Source of the DNA: Meta bourneti
Lineage: Eukaryota; Arthropoda; Arachnida; Araneae; Tetragnathidae
DNA length: 64,000 nucleotides
Direction of reading: 5' to 3'
Assembly (NCBI GenBank): GCA_933210815.1
Contig: OW119923.1
Location: 95,775,474 to 95,839,473 of the forward strand
Shown here: positions 1 to 10,244 of the stretch, piece after piece
Layout: each line of letters begins with the position of its first letter
Numbering within the stretch: the stretch's first letter is position 1
Translations under genes and position numbers: made by a program
The notes under the pieces: model-generated
The model's input: the letters and a program-made list of their open reading frames with translations, nothing else
The model's database searches: none
Told to the model about the DNA's origin: nothing

Positions 1-111
1 ACTCATTTTTGTAAAAATAAGATTGAGACACTTAAAAAATTTGTAATTCCTAAAGTGATTTAACGATTCCGAAATTTATCTAAATAATATATAAATCCTA
101 AAGGTACTAAG

Positions 112-412
112 GTACTCAATTAACGTAGCACTGGAGCAACATAACGGGCTATTGGTGACGGTCCGGGATCATTCCGTAAGAGAAAGTTCCGAGTACAACA
201 CCAAGTAATTTTGATAGGATGTCGAAAGCAACACCTGGGCTTTCACCCCACTTTTCATACTTCCACTTCACGCGAATGTGACGACATTTGAGGCCACTAT
301 AGAGTTAACGTTTACCACCCCGTGTACACGACAGTCTTGGGCTGGCCGAATTTAGAACTCGCAACCCTCTCGTTGCTAAACCGTTGCTCTTCCAGATGCG
401 ATAACACGACCC
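112..412 (-). repeat. SINE-A copy 1, near full length, degraded
   Basis: A tRNA-derived SINE lies on the minus strand. The tail end (AATTAACG, then a GCACTGGAGCAAC block) is at the low coordinate and the tRNA-like head at the high one. The body blocks shared with the other copies are all present with substitutions: a GGTCCGGGATCA-like block, a TTTGAGGCCACTA-like block and the box-B-like GTTCTAAATTCGGCC region. No target-site duplication is clear. Confidence 0.85.
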
Positions 413-475
413 ATAATGCTTAAAACGTTAAAACAAAAGTTTTTCTGCATGTCTTCCGTAATAAGGCAGTTTTGT

Positions 476-812
476 CTCGTCGATGCATCTTATCATTAAC
501 AAAACTGACCAGATCTCGATGGACAAGATATCTCGTCATTGACAAACTTGACCAGATCTCGGTGGACAAGATATCTCGTCATTGACAAACTTGACCAGAT
601 CTTGGTCTACGGGGTATCTCGTCATTGACAAACTTGACCAGATCTCGGTGGACAAGGTATCTCGTCCTTGACAAACTTGACCAGATCTTGGTCGACGGGG
701 TATCTCGTCATTGACAAACTTGACCAGATCTTGGTGGACAAGATATCTCGTCCTTGACAAATTTGACTAGATCTTGATGGGCGAGGTATCTCTTCGATAG
801 TATTTGGAGGGT
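476..812. repeat. TTAA-MITE B: 43-bp minisatellite array
   Basis: About seven tandem units of 43 bp each combine a copy of the palindrome family GACGAGATATCTCGTC (here mostly GACAAGATATCTCGTC) with a spacer ending CTTGACCAGATCTCGGTG. Unit starts at 522 and 565 fix the period at 43. The right edge still shows a decayed TTTGGAGGGTGA end; the left inverted end is lost. Open frames across the array come from the repeat period and are not genes. Confidence 0.8.
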
Positions 813-844
813 GAAATGTAAGTAAAAGCAATCTAAGCACTGAT

Positions 845-1155
845 GTAGCCATTGTAGACCGGTTGGAAAAGTAGCGGATTAGCAACTAGAGTGTGCGAGT
901 TCAAAACTACGTCAAACCAAAGACCTTCATATACACGGGAGCTGCTGCAGGTTAAATCTATCGTGGCCTCAACTGTTCTCACGTTTTCGTGGTATGGAAG
1001 TTTGGAGAGTGGGTCACCTCAGTTTTTGACCTCGCCATCTGACCGTGGCTCAAAATTACGAGGAAGTGTCCTAGAATCTTCCTTCCGGATTGATCCCGAA
1101 CCATCACCAATAGTCGTTTGTGCTGCTCCAGTGTGACGTTAGTTCAACTACCTAC
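845..1155 (+). repeat. SINE-A copy 2, full length with target-site duplication
   Basis: The head reads GTAGACCGGTTGGAAAAG (box-A-like) followed by a box-B-like GTGCGAGTTCAAAAC. The SINE body follows and it ends in ACTACCTACC. It is flanked by near-identical 12-bp direct repeats CTAAGC(A/G)CTGAT at 833-844 and 1156-1167, the mark of target-primed retrotransposition. No protein is encoded; these SINEs depend on a LINE reverse transcriptase, and none is seen in this window. Confidence 0.9.
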
Positions 1156-1167
1156 CTAAGCGCTGAT

Positions 1168-2381
1168 ACTCCATGCATAAGTTAAGAAACAATTGCAGAA
1201 TTTCTTCTATTCCCACCACACATTCACTACATTGGTAACAATAGTTTAATTATATTGAATCAAAAATGATGGTAATAAAATTTGGAGAACTTTAAACAGT
1301 AAGGAAACAGGCGAATTCGGTTAACTATATTTACTGTAGTTTGAGTGTGCATAATTTTGTAATCTGATTTCATCCTTCTCTGTTCTAATATATACCCTGC
1401 ACAAATAATGTTTATAATGAACCATGAGCTTGTTAGTAACCCAAAGCATCTCTTTAAACAATCCATAAGGTGACTGAACAGATTGAAATTAGTGAGCTAT
1501 TTTTTATCGAAGTTTCAATTAATTTAATTTCTCTTTGATTAGAACAACCTTCTCCTTCTATTCTTCAGTCTATTCTTCAGTCTATTCTTCAGTCAATTTG
1601 AAATCAACATCGTTGACTTCAAATTGACTGAAAACAACTTAAATTATCTGTGCTGCTCAACTTTCCAATCTGTTAAAAACTATAACACATTACTTTTTGA
1701 CACAAAACATCGACATAAGTTTCTCAAAAATATAAAAAGAGAAAATTATACAAATCAATACAAATTATACATATATACTGTTGATCATGATATATGCATT
1801 ATTTATCGACATATGTTCTGTTTTGCAAAGAAAGAACATGACCCATTCCATACTTTTTCTCCGTGTATGAATGTTACATTAAGTCATTACTCAGATAGGC
1901 AGATAATTCTTGTAAGAAAAGGCTTGTCATGTATCTTTGTCCACGTAATATACTTCGCTGATTTGATGCTACCGATACCTTGTTCTTGAATGAGGAAGTA
2001 TAATTTCGTTAAAAGATTGAAAGTTCCACCGGAGTATTGGAAATGCTGGGTATTCTAATTATAATAGTTCTAAAATTTGTTCGAAGGATTTCAATTTCAC
2101 AATTAGTACAATATTAGTAATTTTTTTATATAGTACACGAATATTCAGTAGCTAAAAGTTTTACCAAATGGTGTGTGTGAATATTTAGACGATAATGGAA
2201 CTTAATGTTTATCACAAATATGTTTGGAAGTTTAATAACGGGTGAATTTTGGACCATATTTATTCGTGAAAATCTCTGAGAATTGTCTTTCTCAACACTG
2301 ATGGCATGGATTCTTCCCACTTTTAATCTACGCTACCGACCGAAATTTTCCTCGAATGTGTCACCCAACGGATGTGCCTAT
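1168..2381. other. AT-rich interval, no gene recognised
   Basis: This holds a 12-bp triplet repeat and hairpin near 1562-1630 and a 121-codon open frame at 1624-1989 (+) that resembles nothing I know and has ordinary AT-rich composition. I see no splice structure or repeat family in the rest. Confidence 0.5.
1562..1630. repeat. 12-bp tandem repeat followed by a 19-bp stem hairpin
   Basis: CTATTCTTCAGT is repeated three times. The stretch continues directly into an inverted repeat: the arm at 1590-1608 pairs with the arm at 1612-1630 with one mismatch around a 3-nt loop. The last tandem unit supplies the first bases of the left arm. Confidence 0.75.
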
Positions 2382-2600
2382 TTAATCCTCCTGGTGATCG
2401 TCTCGACGAGATATCTCGTCATTAGTAAATCTCAGATCTTGATGGACGATGTATCTCGCCATTAGAAAAATCTGACCAGATTCTGATCTCGTCATCATCA
2501 AACATTTCGCAATATCTTCATGACGAGATACCTCGTCATTAGCACAATTGGTTAGATGTTGATAGACGAGATATCTCGTCGAAACCACTAGGGGGGTAGT
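2382..2600. mobile_element. TTAA-MITE A
   Basis: It begins TTAATCCTCCTGGTGATCGT and then CGACGAGATATCTCGTC. It ends GACGAGATATCTCGTCGAAA followed by CCACTAGGGGGGTAG. The inverted ends and central palindromic units match the other TTAA elements; the right TTAA has mutated. The interior holds about four diverged units around AGATCTTGATG spacers. Non-autonomous; piggyBac-like by TTAA and CCCTCC ends (inference). Confidence 0.8.
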
Positions 2601-2853
2601 TGTAGAAGGAAATAGTTGTAGAAGGAAAGCAATAATGATCTCTTAAAAACCTCGTTAAGTTCATAGGAGATAACGGTTATCAACAAACCTTACTTCACTG
2701 ATTATGAAATACACCAAATGCATGCATTTCACATTTCTTGATTTGAATTCCATAATGTTCCAGTTAAGTATTACCGCTTGTCAATTGAAAAATAAAATTT
2801 GCGTATTGATTTGCGAAACTTTTCTAAGGAATATGCGATGTATACGAAACATT

Positions 2854-3200
2854 CGGGGAAAAGATTGAATATTTGAAAATAAATTCGAAACCGATGTTTT
2901 CTTTCTCTCGTGTAGACTTTCAACGCCGGAAGTCCCAGTCCTTAATTCTCCCAACATCAAGCCTCCCCGATCACACCTCAAGCATCACTTTCCCACATGA
3001 ATTATATTTACTCCTCCATAAATCTCGCGAGATCGCTGTAAACACTCATTTCCTTTATCCTACCGAACCTAATAAAATTCTCTTCCACCGATGCCTGTTA
3101 AGACACGCTTGTTATTCCCAGCCAGTCCATGCTTCTGTCCAATAATCAATGTTTAAAGTGCCATTTTGAAAGTGACGACCCTAATCAACTCAGATGCGAT
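2854..3200. repeat. Segmental duplication, left copy
   Basis: The stretch from GGGAAAAGATTGAATATTTG to AAAGTGACGACCC reappears at 3537-3845 with perhaps 80-85% identity. Shared landmarks are TTTCTTTCTCTCGTGTA, CCGGAAGTCC, ACTCCTCCATAAATCTC and AAGACACGCTTGTTATTCCC. No gene is evident in either copy; the reading frames differ between them. Confidence 0.8.
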
Positions 3201-3229
3201 ATATTCTAAAATCACCATGGAAAGATTGA

Positions 3230-3531
3230 GGTAGGTAGATAGTTAATTAGCGTCATACTGGAGCAACACAACGGGCTATTGGCGAAGGTTCGGAATCAAT
3301 CCCGAAAGATCCAAGAACAACGCCTCGTAATTTTGAACCACGGTCGGATGATGACCACATGAGCTGACACCCCACTCTCAAACTTTCACACCACGCCAAC
3401 AGGAGAACATTTGAGACCACAGTAGATTTAACGTGCAACCAGCCCCCACGACCCTATTTGGTTTGATCGAGTCTAGAACTCGTAACTCTCCTGTTTCTAA
3501 TTCGTTGCTCTTACAACTGTGCCACCTAAGC
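3230..3531 (-). repeat. SINE-A copy 3
   Basis: A near-complete copy sits on the minus strand between the two arms of the 2.9-3.8 kb duplication. The tail is at 3230 (AGGTAGGTAGATAGTTAATT) and the head at 3531. The head promoter boxes are degraded. Confidence 0.85.
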
Positions 3532-3536
3532 CCGCA

Positions 3537-3845
3537 GGAAAAGATTGAATGGTTGAAAATAAAATTCAAAAGATACTTTCTTTCTCTCGTGTACACTTTC
3601 AATTCCGGAAGTCCAGTCGGAAATTCCCACACCATCAAACCTCCTCAAGCACCATTTCCCACATAAATTTATATTTACTCCTCCATAAATCTCTGGAGGC
3701 CACTGTAAACATCCATTTTTTATCCTTACCGAACCTAATAAAACTCCCTTCCTAAGACACGCTTGTTATTCCCAGTCAGTCGTCCACTAATCAACGTTAG
3801 AAGCAAGCGCGTTGCAGTTGAAAGTGACGACCCGAATCAACCGTG
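3537..3845. repeat. Segmental duplication, right copy
   Basis: This is the partner of 2854-3200, with several small deletions, for example after CTTACCGAACCTAATAAAAC. The two copies are about 690 bp apart, so the duplicated block plus one SINE accounts for the spacing. Confidence 0.8.
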
Positions 3846-3850
3846 GAGGA

Positions 3851-4479
3851 TTCAGTTACCGTAAAAATCCGTCCAATCAGCGGCAAATCCCTCTTCAGCC
3901 ACTTAGGTCCAGGTTCAATCAGTTCTAAAAATAAAGAGCGTCCAGAGGATTGAAAAGTGGAGGCCGTTTTTGGAATTTACGGCCCTCCTTTTCCACGGCG
4001 ATGATCCCTGAAATCCGGTAAACGCAACATGCGAGTTAGGTTGAGTCCTTTTTTTTATCAACTTGTCGGCGTGGATCGTGATTAAGTAGGCGTTGCGAAT
4101 TTTGGACGAAAGATTGTTGATTAATTCATGAACGGAGTTTGGGGAGCGGAAGGCTCTTGGGTTAAGTAAGAGTTGTTCAAGAGAAAAAACGCTTAATTCT
4201 CTATCTTTGGTGTTGGATGTATTTATTACTTCACGCGTGTCTAAGAACTGTTGCGTGTTGTTATATAAACGAGGTGATTTAAAAAAGGTGTTGTTTTCAA
4301 TACTTTGTCGTGGAAGCATTCTTCTTCCAGTTAGTAGAATGGGGCGTGGATGTTGAATGCATCCATTATTTCAGAAGAGGTATACGTATAAATATTAAGA
4401 AGTTATGGGTCATTAAAACGAAGAAATTTCTTTTCTTCTACGCAGTTGAAAGAATCCAGGATAAAACATAGGTGTATGT
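3851..4479. other. Unassigned interval with one 134-codon open frame
   Basis: An open frame on the minus strand spans 3915-4319. I find no motif, signal peptide or repeat in the product, and no splice or polyadenylation signals that would make it an exon. I treat it as probably chance. Confidence 0.4.
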
Positions 4480-4492
4480 CCGTCTAGAATGA

Positions 4493-4791
4493 GGGCCTCG
4501 GTATCCTGGTTGGAAGAGTAACGGATTAGCAACCGGAGGTCGAATCCAACCAAAGACCGTCGTGCACAAAGGGGACTGGTGCAAGTTAAATCTATCGTGG
4601 CCTCAGATGCCCTCACGTTGGCGTGGAAGTTTGAAGAGTGGAGTGCCAGCTCAGGTGTGACTTCCACATCTGACAGAGATTCAAAATTACGTGTTGTCGT
4701 CCTTGTGAATCTTTCCCTTCTGGATTGATCCCAGACAGTCGCCAACCTCGTTGTGTTGCTCCAGTGCGACGTTAATTAAATTACCTACCCA
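4493..4791 (+). repeat. SINE-A copy 4, full length with target-site duplication
   Basis: Head CTGGTTGGAAGAGTAACGG with GATTAGCAACCGG, body, and tail ATTAAATTACCTACCC. It is flanked by 13-bp direct repeats CCGTCTA(G/A)AATGA at 4480-4492 and 4792-4804. One of the better preserved heads in the window. Confidence 0.9.
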
Positions 4792-4869
4792 CCGTCTAAA
4801 ATGAATGTATTACTTCTCTATAAATTGGTTATGCCGATATCGTGGTGTGTGTTCGAAATGTAAGACAGA

Positions 4870-5502
4870 GCAAATATAAAAATTGATTGAGTAATGGATC
4901 CTCTGAACAAAATTAGTAACAACGTGACCTTTAAATTGCTTTCTTTATCTGGGTGGAATCTAACATTCATCATCTGATTGGTCCAACGGACGAGAGAAAA
5001 CGCTGATCCATTGATTCGTGATCTGATTGGTCCATCGATTGATCATCAGATACTAGTGGACTGACGATTTCACCACTTTTGTCACCACTCACGCAACAAC
5101 CCTTTCATATGCTATTACATCGACAAACGAGGCGATAAGATACAAATCGGCCAACTAGGGAAATTTTTCACTGAGCAGTCACGTGACTACTAGTCGACAT
5201 GTTGGTCACACATTTTGAAACTCTTTTCAATAGTAATGCTCTTTTCAATAGTAATGTTCCCCTCAATAGTAATACACTTTTCAATAGTAATGTTCCTCTC
5301 AATAGTAATGCTCTTTTCAATAGTAACGTTCCTCTCAATAGTAATGCTCTTTTCAATAGTAATGTTCCTCTCATTAGTAATGCTCTTTTCAATAGTAATG
5401 TTCCTCTCAATAGTAATGCTCTTTCCAATAGTAATGTTCCTCTCAATAGTAATACTCTTTTCAATAGTAATGCTCAGTTTACTTATATTTCACGTCTATG
5501 GT
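4870..5502 (-). repeat. Repeat X copy 1, expanded by a minisatellite
   Basis: A copy of an unnamed ~400-bp dispersed family, in reverse orientation to the copies at 10.46, 11.57 and 33.64 kb. Shared marks are AACGTGACCTTTA, TTCATCATCTGATTGGTCC, GACGATTTCACCA, AACGAGGCGATAAGAT, the palindrome GTCACGTGAC near 5180, and the end ACTTATATTTCACGTCTATG. Between the palindrome and that end, the copy carries an 18-bp array absent from the others. Confidence 0.8.
5219..5476. repeat. 18-bp minisatellite, about 14 units
   Basis: Alternating 18-bp units of the type CTCTTTTCAATAGTAATG and TTCCTCTCAATAGTAATG give a 36-bp dimer pattern. A single equivalent unit occurs at the same place in the other repeat X copies (GAGCATTGCTATTGAG-like), so the array was amplified from sequence already in the repeat. 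The open frames through it are an artefact of the 18-bp period. Confidence 0.9.
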
Positions 5503-5544
5503 GCAACATGAATTTCCCGTGGTGCACCACTGTAACACAAAACC

Positions 5545-5602
5545 GTTCACAAATCCGTCTTTGTGGTGCCAAAACAAGCAATGTTCAATTAACCTTGCAT
5601 TC
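5545..5602. repeat. Direct repeat left of SINE-A copy 5
   Basis: GTTCACAAATCCGTCTTTGT and the following ~38 bases recur at 5921-5977 immediately beyond the SINE, with about five differences. At ~57 bp this is far longer than an ordinary SINE target-site duplication. Confidence 0.8.
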
Positions 5603-5604
5603 AT

Positions 5605-5920
5605 TTTTAGGTATTTAGGTGGAGCAGGTCAGTGGAGCAACACATCGGGTTATGGCGATGGTCCCTGATAAAACCCGAAGGGAAAGATTCGAGGACGACA
5701 CCACGTAATTTTGAACCATGGTCAGATGACGAGGTCACACCTGAGCTGGGACTCCACTCTCCAAACTTACACACCACGTCAACGTGAGGACGTTTGAGGC
5801 CATGACAGATTTAATGTGCACCAGCCCCATTTTTACACGACTGTCTTTGGTTGGACACGAACTCGCAACCCTCCTGTTGTAAATTCGTAACTCTTCCAAC
5901 CGGGCTACCGCGGCCCAGTA
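5605..5920 (-). repeat. SINE-A copy 5, full length
   Basis: The tail is at 5605 (TTAGGTATTTAGGTGGAGCA) and the head at 5920, with a well-kept TTCCAACCGGGCTACCGCGG (reverse of box A). It lies exactly between the two copies of a ~57-bp direct repeat. Confidence 0.9.
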
Positions 5921-5977
5921 GTTCAAAAATCCGTCTTTGTTGTGCCATAACATGCAATGTTCAATTAACCTGGCATT
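5921..5977. repeat. Direct repeat right of SINE-A copy 5
   Basis: Partner of 5545-5602. It starts directly after the SINE head (GTTCAAAAATCCGTCTTTGT). Confidence 0.8.
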
Positions 5978-7149
5978 ACAAAATCTATGTATAAATTCTG
6001 CTTCTTGACTGAATCCAAATTTTACAGAACAAATCCTTTCATTTTAATAAATACTAAAAAAGGAGGATTTTCCATTGGGGATTGATACCGGAACGTCACC
6101 AATAGCCCGTTGTGTTGCTTCAGTGCAAGGTTAATTAAAAATATAAATACCGATACCTCCAAAGTTGTTATAATCCTGCATGTTTTTAAATAGATAAAGG
6201 AATTAAGTCCGTTTTCTCAAAGCTAGCTTTGTACGTTTAATTTATCATAAAATTGTTTTTGATATCTATTTGAAACATCGTCCTGGTTCTTGAAAAGTAA
6301 GCTATTAAAACGTTTCTAGATTTACTCCTAGATTATTTTTAATAATTAAAACCTATTTTTAACTTACAAAAATACAAGCTTCTTAATACAACGTTTAATT
6401 GTAATTCGTGCAGCTAACAGCGACAAACCAAACTGGCAACGTTATGATATGCGTCATATTTCGTCGTAGCTAAAAATAGCCACTTCATTCTCTCTGCAGA
6501 TAATACCAGCCGTGTACCCCAACCCTCTCATTCAGGAAGACAAAAAATCCAATTAATCACCCGAAGTTTCGGATATTACCGAGAAAAGGCCGCACCAAGA
6601 AAAAGAGTCCTTTCAACGAAAAGAGACAATTCGTATAGAAATTCCCTAAGACGGCGATAAATCAAACTTTGTGTCCCCTAAAGACTCTGCCCTTGGTGCT
6701 CCTCCCGTATTCAAGTCAACTAGAGAAGAAGTTTACTTTCTTGTTTCCGCAAAACAAGTCGGAAGAAATCAGAATTTTTATTTGCTGTAGAGTTGAGAAG
6801 CCATTGTGAGATCGCATACTAATTAGATTGCGGGACAAAGCTTGAAATAGCAATCCAGCCATGCACTGCTTGGGGAATCATTCTAATTCAAATGTATTTC
6901 TCGATTCCGCTCCGTTATGGTGGTTCTTGGAGGTTTTCGAATGGATTGTAAAGCACGCAAGTAAATAGAAGCATCGAGGAATGCATTGTTATGGAGAATG
7001 CCACAGATTGTATAGTGGTTTAGCGATTTTCCTCGTGTCGACTTAGTAGTTAAATATTTGTATACTATTTCTAATTTTGAGACATTCGTAGTTGAAGATG
7101 GTGCTATTGCCCCTTAGTGTCGACAGACATCGCTGGTTATTGTATGATG
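5978..7149. other. AT-rich interval, mostly unassigned
   Basis: It contains a short SINE-A tail at 6076-6146. The rest, including a slightly more GC-rich stretch near 6410-6860, shows no long frame, repeat or RNA gene that I can support. Confidence 0.5.
6076..6146 (+). repeat. SINE-A copy 6, tail fragment
   Basis: Only the last ~70 bp remain: GGGATTGATACCGGAACGTC, CCAATAGCCCGTTGTGTTGC, then the AGTGCAAGGTTAATTAA tail. Confidence 0.75.
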
Positions 7150-7307
7150 TACAGAGGCTGTTCGGACATTTTTTGAACGATTTTAATGGACTGAAGCTCA
7201 AATTTTTACATGAAGTTTTTGTGTTTTAAATGTTCCATTTGATAGCCCTTATTATTAGCTATCTTTCTACACCTCAATTTCCATGATAATAATGACTTTT
7301 GTAGTAT

Positions 7308-7499
7308 CTACAGAAGTATTTTGTCCCATTCTTGTTCCACAGTTTTCCAGTCCTTGAATGGTTTTCGGTCGACGTTTCGATATGCCCTTTTTAAAAGTCC
7401 AAAAGCACAAAAGTCCATGGGAGAAACATCTGGAGATTTAGCAGGAATATCAGTAAAGGGTATTGACTTGATACCAGTTTCTTGTTCTATTGTTCCCAA
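7308..7499 (-). pseudogene. C-terminal transposase remnant (mariner-like DDE/D domain)
   Basis: The fragment contains AKSPDVSPMDFCAFGLLKRA, the usual SPDxxPxDF block around the third catalytic acidic residue of mariner-type transposases; here the residue is Asp. The two earlier acidic residues are not in this fragment. It belongs to the relict element at 7152-8149 and reads outward from its middle. No intact start or full domain exists. Confidence 0.7.
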
Positions 7500-7782
7500 G
7501 AATTTAAGCCGATTTAGATGTGTGGCTGCTTGCTTTACCCTGATGCAGTTCTACTGATTGTTGGCACTGTGGCTAAAGATATGGTATTTTTTTTTAATAT
7601 TGGGGATAAAATAGGGTCTTGATAATATGTGGAGTTGATTTTTACATTTTTCTCCCTTTTTACTTTTAATTTTCCATTATATGAAAAAACCGGCAACAAT
7701 CGTAAATCTCTTAGAGAAAGTTCTCACATTCACTTTGCTATAGTCCTTTGACTTGGCGGATTCTCTTTTAAAATTAAAGATC

Positions 7783-8022
7783 TTACCTTACAAATATTCT
7801 CAGAATTTTTTTCTTTTTTGGATACTTCTTTAGAAGTATTTTTACACTTTTACGTTTTTTTCCTTTCTCATTAATATTACTTATCGTACCTTTAGATATC
7901 GAAAAACCATGACTTTTACAGCGTTTTTTAATAATTGAATAAGCATAATTCTCTTTGGAAAGAGAGGAAACATAGCCTTCGATCCATTGATTATTTAAAA
8001 GCGTCATTTTGAATGTAAACAA
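7783..8022 (-). pseudogene. N-terminal transposase remnant (helix-turn-helix region)
   Basis: The product has a pattern like the DNA-binding head of Tc1/mariner transposases: GYVSSLSKENYAYSIIKKRC, then GFSISKGTISNINEKGKKRK. It lies in the same element and strand as the C-terminal remnant at 7308-7499. The central catalytic part between them has decayed or been deleted, so the element cannot encode an active enzyme. Confidence 0.55.
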
Positions 8023-8149
8023 AACTCTGAGTTAGCAGATGATAAGCTATACTTTAACTATTTAACTGCTGTGAAAATAAAATTCTTTCCTAGGTATACA
8101 ATTTTTACAGCTCATCAAAATCGTTCAAAAAATGTCCGAACAGTCTCTG

Positions 8150-8580
8150 TATTGTGAACAATACAGAATGTTTAGCCCCCTAGCGACAGGCGTTGTATCA
8201 ACCCCCATGGATGCGAGCCAAGTTACCCCTTCTGGTAATTATTTTATCATATAATCAAGTCTCCGCTGTGGAGGTCTGTAGGATTTTCGCTGTATTACCG
8301 TGCTAACAACTATTATAACTTTGATGGTTGCTAACAACTGTATAACTAAACGATTGCGAAAGCAATTTTTTTAAATAATATCATTGGTATTACCGTGCTA
8401 ACAAGTGATACAGTTGTTAGCACGGTAATATTACTGAGGACGTACTTCAGGTTCATGAATATCTGAAGGGGATGAGGCTGTTTTTCCTCAGGATGAAATC
8501 GGGTAATGTTGGGAAGTGTAACTTAATTGAAATAGTGTGTCCTTTTTTCGACGTTTTACAATATACCAGAGTATTTACTT
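8150..8580. other. Unassigned interval containing a 17-bp perfect hairpin
   Basis: TATTACCGTGCTAACAA at 8388-8404 pairs perfectly with 8414-8430 around a 9-nt loop. A related TATTACCGTGCTAACAACTA lies near 8293. Nothing else is recognised. Confidence 0.6.
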
Positions 8581-8810
8581 GGTGAGTAGTTGAATTAACG
8601 TCGCACTGGAGCAACACAACTGAATATAGGAGACTTACCAATCCCTTCACGTTGGCGTGATGTGCACGTTTGGAGAGTGGAGTGCCAGTTCATATTGAAT
8701 TCGTCATCTGACTGTGATTCAAAATGACGAGATGCTTGACTTTGGATCTTTCCCTTAGCGATTGATCCACTACCGTCGCCAATATCCCGTTGTGTTGTTT
8801 CAGTGTGACA
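8581..8810 (+). repeat. SINE-A copy 7, head replaced by an inverted tail piece
   Basis: A 40-bp minus-strand tail (8581-8620, AATTAACGTCGCACTGGAGC) is joined head-to-head to a plus-strand body (8641-8810) that lacks its tRNA head. The body ends CAGTGTGACATTAA, where a TTAA element is inserted; the remaining SINE tail (TTAACTACCTAC) resumes at 9328. Confidence 0.8.
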
Positions 8811-9327
8811 TTAACCCTTTGCATATGTTGGGGCAGAATATCGTTTCCTTCTTTGGTTACTGCAGCCAGAAAAACGGCTTACTGAAACCGGCCGAAACGG
8901 CCTTTACAATGCTTTCCCCAGGAGGAGAGGGAATATGTGTCGTCCCATTATCACCTAATGTGCCGGTTTCTAGTATCGGGTCGTGGGTATGCCTAGAAGG
9001 GACAGATTCTTCCCGGGTAAACTGAAAGCGCGGCGGTGACTTTTTAAGTGTATCTCTTTTCATTTACTCGACCTCTCATAGACTAGATGCTCGAGGATAA
9101 ACAATTTGCGAGGCTCCCCGTCGATAACACTGACATCTTTGTTTAATGGGGGAGATAAGGCTATTCACGCGCGGGTCTCTTTGTAGCACATAAAAGAGGG
9201 TATGGAAATCGTAATGGGCTTCGGCGATTCTTCATGAGTTTGAGGTCTGAAAGAATCCGAGCCTTTCGTATCGAGGGGACTCGAAACTTTCGGGCGGTTC
9301 GGCCGGTCCCCGTATCCAGAGGGTTAA
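8811..9327. mobile_element. TTAA element M inserted in a SINE-A tail
   Basis: It starts TTAACCCTTTGCATATG and ends TATCCAGAGGGTTAA, so the ends are inverted (CCCTTTGCATA against CCCTCTGGATA) inside a TTAA duplication at 8811-8814 and 9324-9327. At about 517 bp with a GC-richer interior, it lacks the palindromic satellite of the other TTAA elements, so it is a separate family. No transposase is encoded. PiggyBac-like placement is inferred from TTAA and CCCT ends. Confidence 0.8.
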
Positions 9328-9343
9328 TTAACTACCTACATAC

Positions 9344-9556
9344 TGGGAACAATCCCGAAGAGAAAGATCCAAGTACAACACCTCGTAATTTTGAATCATG
9401 GTCAGGTGACAAAGTCAACACCTGAGCGGGCACCCGCGCTCCAAATTTCCACACGACGCCAACTTGAGGACATTTGAGGGCCAAGGCCGATTTAACGTGC
9501 ACCATTCCCTACGTACACGACAGTCCCTGTTTGGATCGAGTTTCGAACTTGCTAAA
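9344..9556 (-). repeat. SINE-A copy 8, truncated at both ends
   Basis: The body from GGGAACAATCCCGAAG to a GGATCGAGTTTCGAACTTGC head piece is on the minus strand. Its tail side abuts the plus-strand tail of copy 7, giving another tail-to-tail inverted junction. Confidence 0.8.
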
Positions 9557-10244
9557 ATGAGGAAATTTTATTGTGTAATTTAATTCAAATAGTGTATCCT
9601 CTTCGAAATTTTATTGAGTTCTCAGGTATTTGATTTAAATTATTTTAAATGAAATTCGATCGATTGCATTTGATCGATTGGATTCGATCGATTGCAGCGT
9701 TGAATAGTAATGACGTTGACTAAGAAAGCCAGAATAGATAAGTGTGGCACGGATGGCGCAATGGGTAAGACGACGCAATCGTTGAAATTCGTTTTCCTTT
9801 ATATTTAGTAGCTTCAAAAGATTTAGGGGTGAAGGTTAGGTAAAATATACATGACTTTAGCAAATCTTTAAGAGTATCTTTAATTCAGCTACTTGTTACT
9901 TTTGAGGAATATTTGGTTAGTTTAGTAAACTGCATTACATCGACTATACTGCCATTTTTGTTATCAAACGGATGAGTGCGTCATCTTTGTCTGACATTCC
10001 GGATATATTACGAACCTAGCGTCAAGGTAAGATGGCGCACTGATGTTTGTTTCATTTTCCGCTATCCGTGAAGCATAGCGTATTTATAATGTTTTTGATG
10101 CAACACAGGTGAACAGTGAAATATGAACATTTTGTTAGGGGCTAATTGCGATCAAAGGATAAGACAATTCAGTGTTCTCTTCTCTTTTCTCACAAATGGG
10201 ATTTAGTGGTGACTGATATGAGTGTATAATCCCACTCAGATAAG
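9557..10244. other. Unassigned interval with a short GATCGATT repeat
   Basis: Around 9650-9697 TTCGATCGATTG-type words repeat three times. I see nothing else recognisable. Confidence 0.5.

Larger units (their letters stand above)
7152..8149 (-). mobile_element. Relict IS630-Tc1-mariner element with ~37-bp inverted ends
   Basis: The left end CAGAGGCTGTTCGGACATTT is the reverse complement of the right end (AAATGTCCGAACAGTCTCTG). About 37 bp are paired with two or three mismatches, flanked by TA on both sides (7150-7151 and 8150-8151). Length is 998 bp. The interior holds two pieces of a decayed transposase on the minus strand. Family placement rests on the TA duplication and transposase remnants. 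Confidence 0.85.

Noticed and set aside
5199..5618. 139-codon frame with FNSN repeats
   Set aside because: Produced by the 18-bp minisatellite; 18 is a multiple of three, so frames stay open.
9738..9790. tRNA-like ATGGCGCAATGGGTAAGACG
   Set aside because: Resembles box A only; no box B at the right distance and no cloverleaf by eye.
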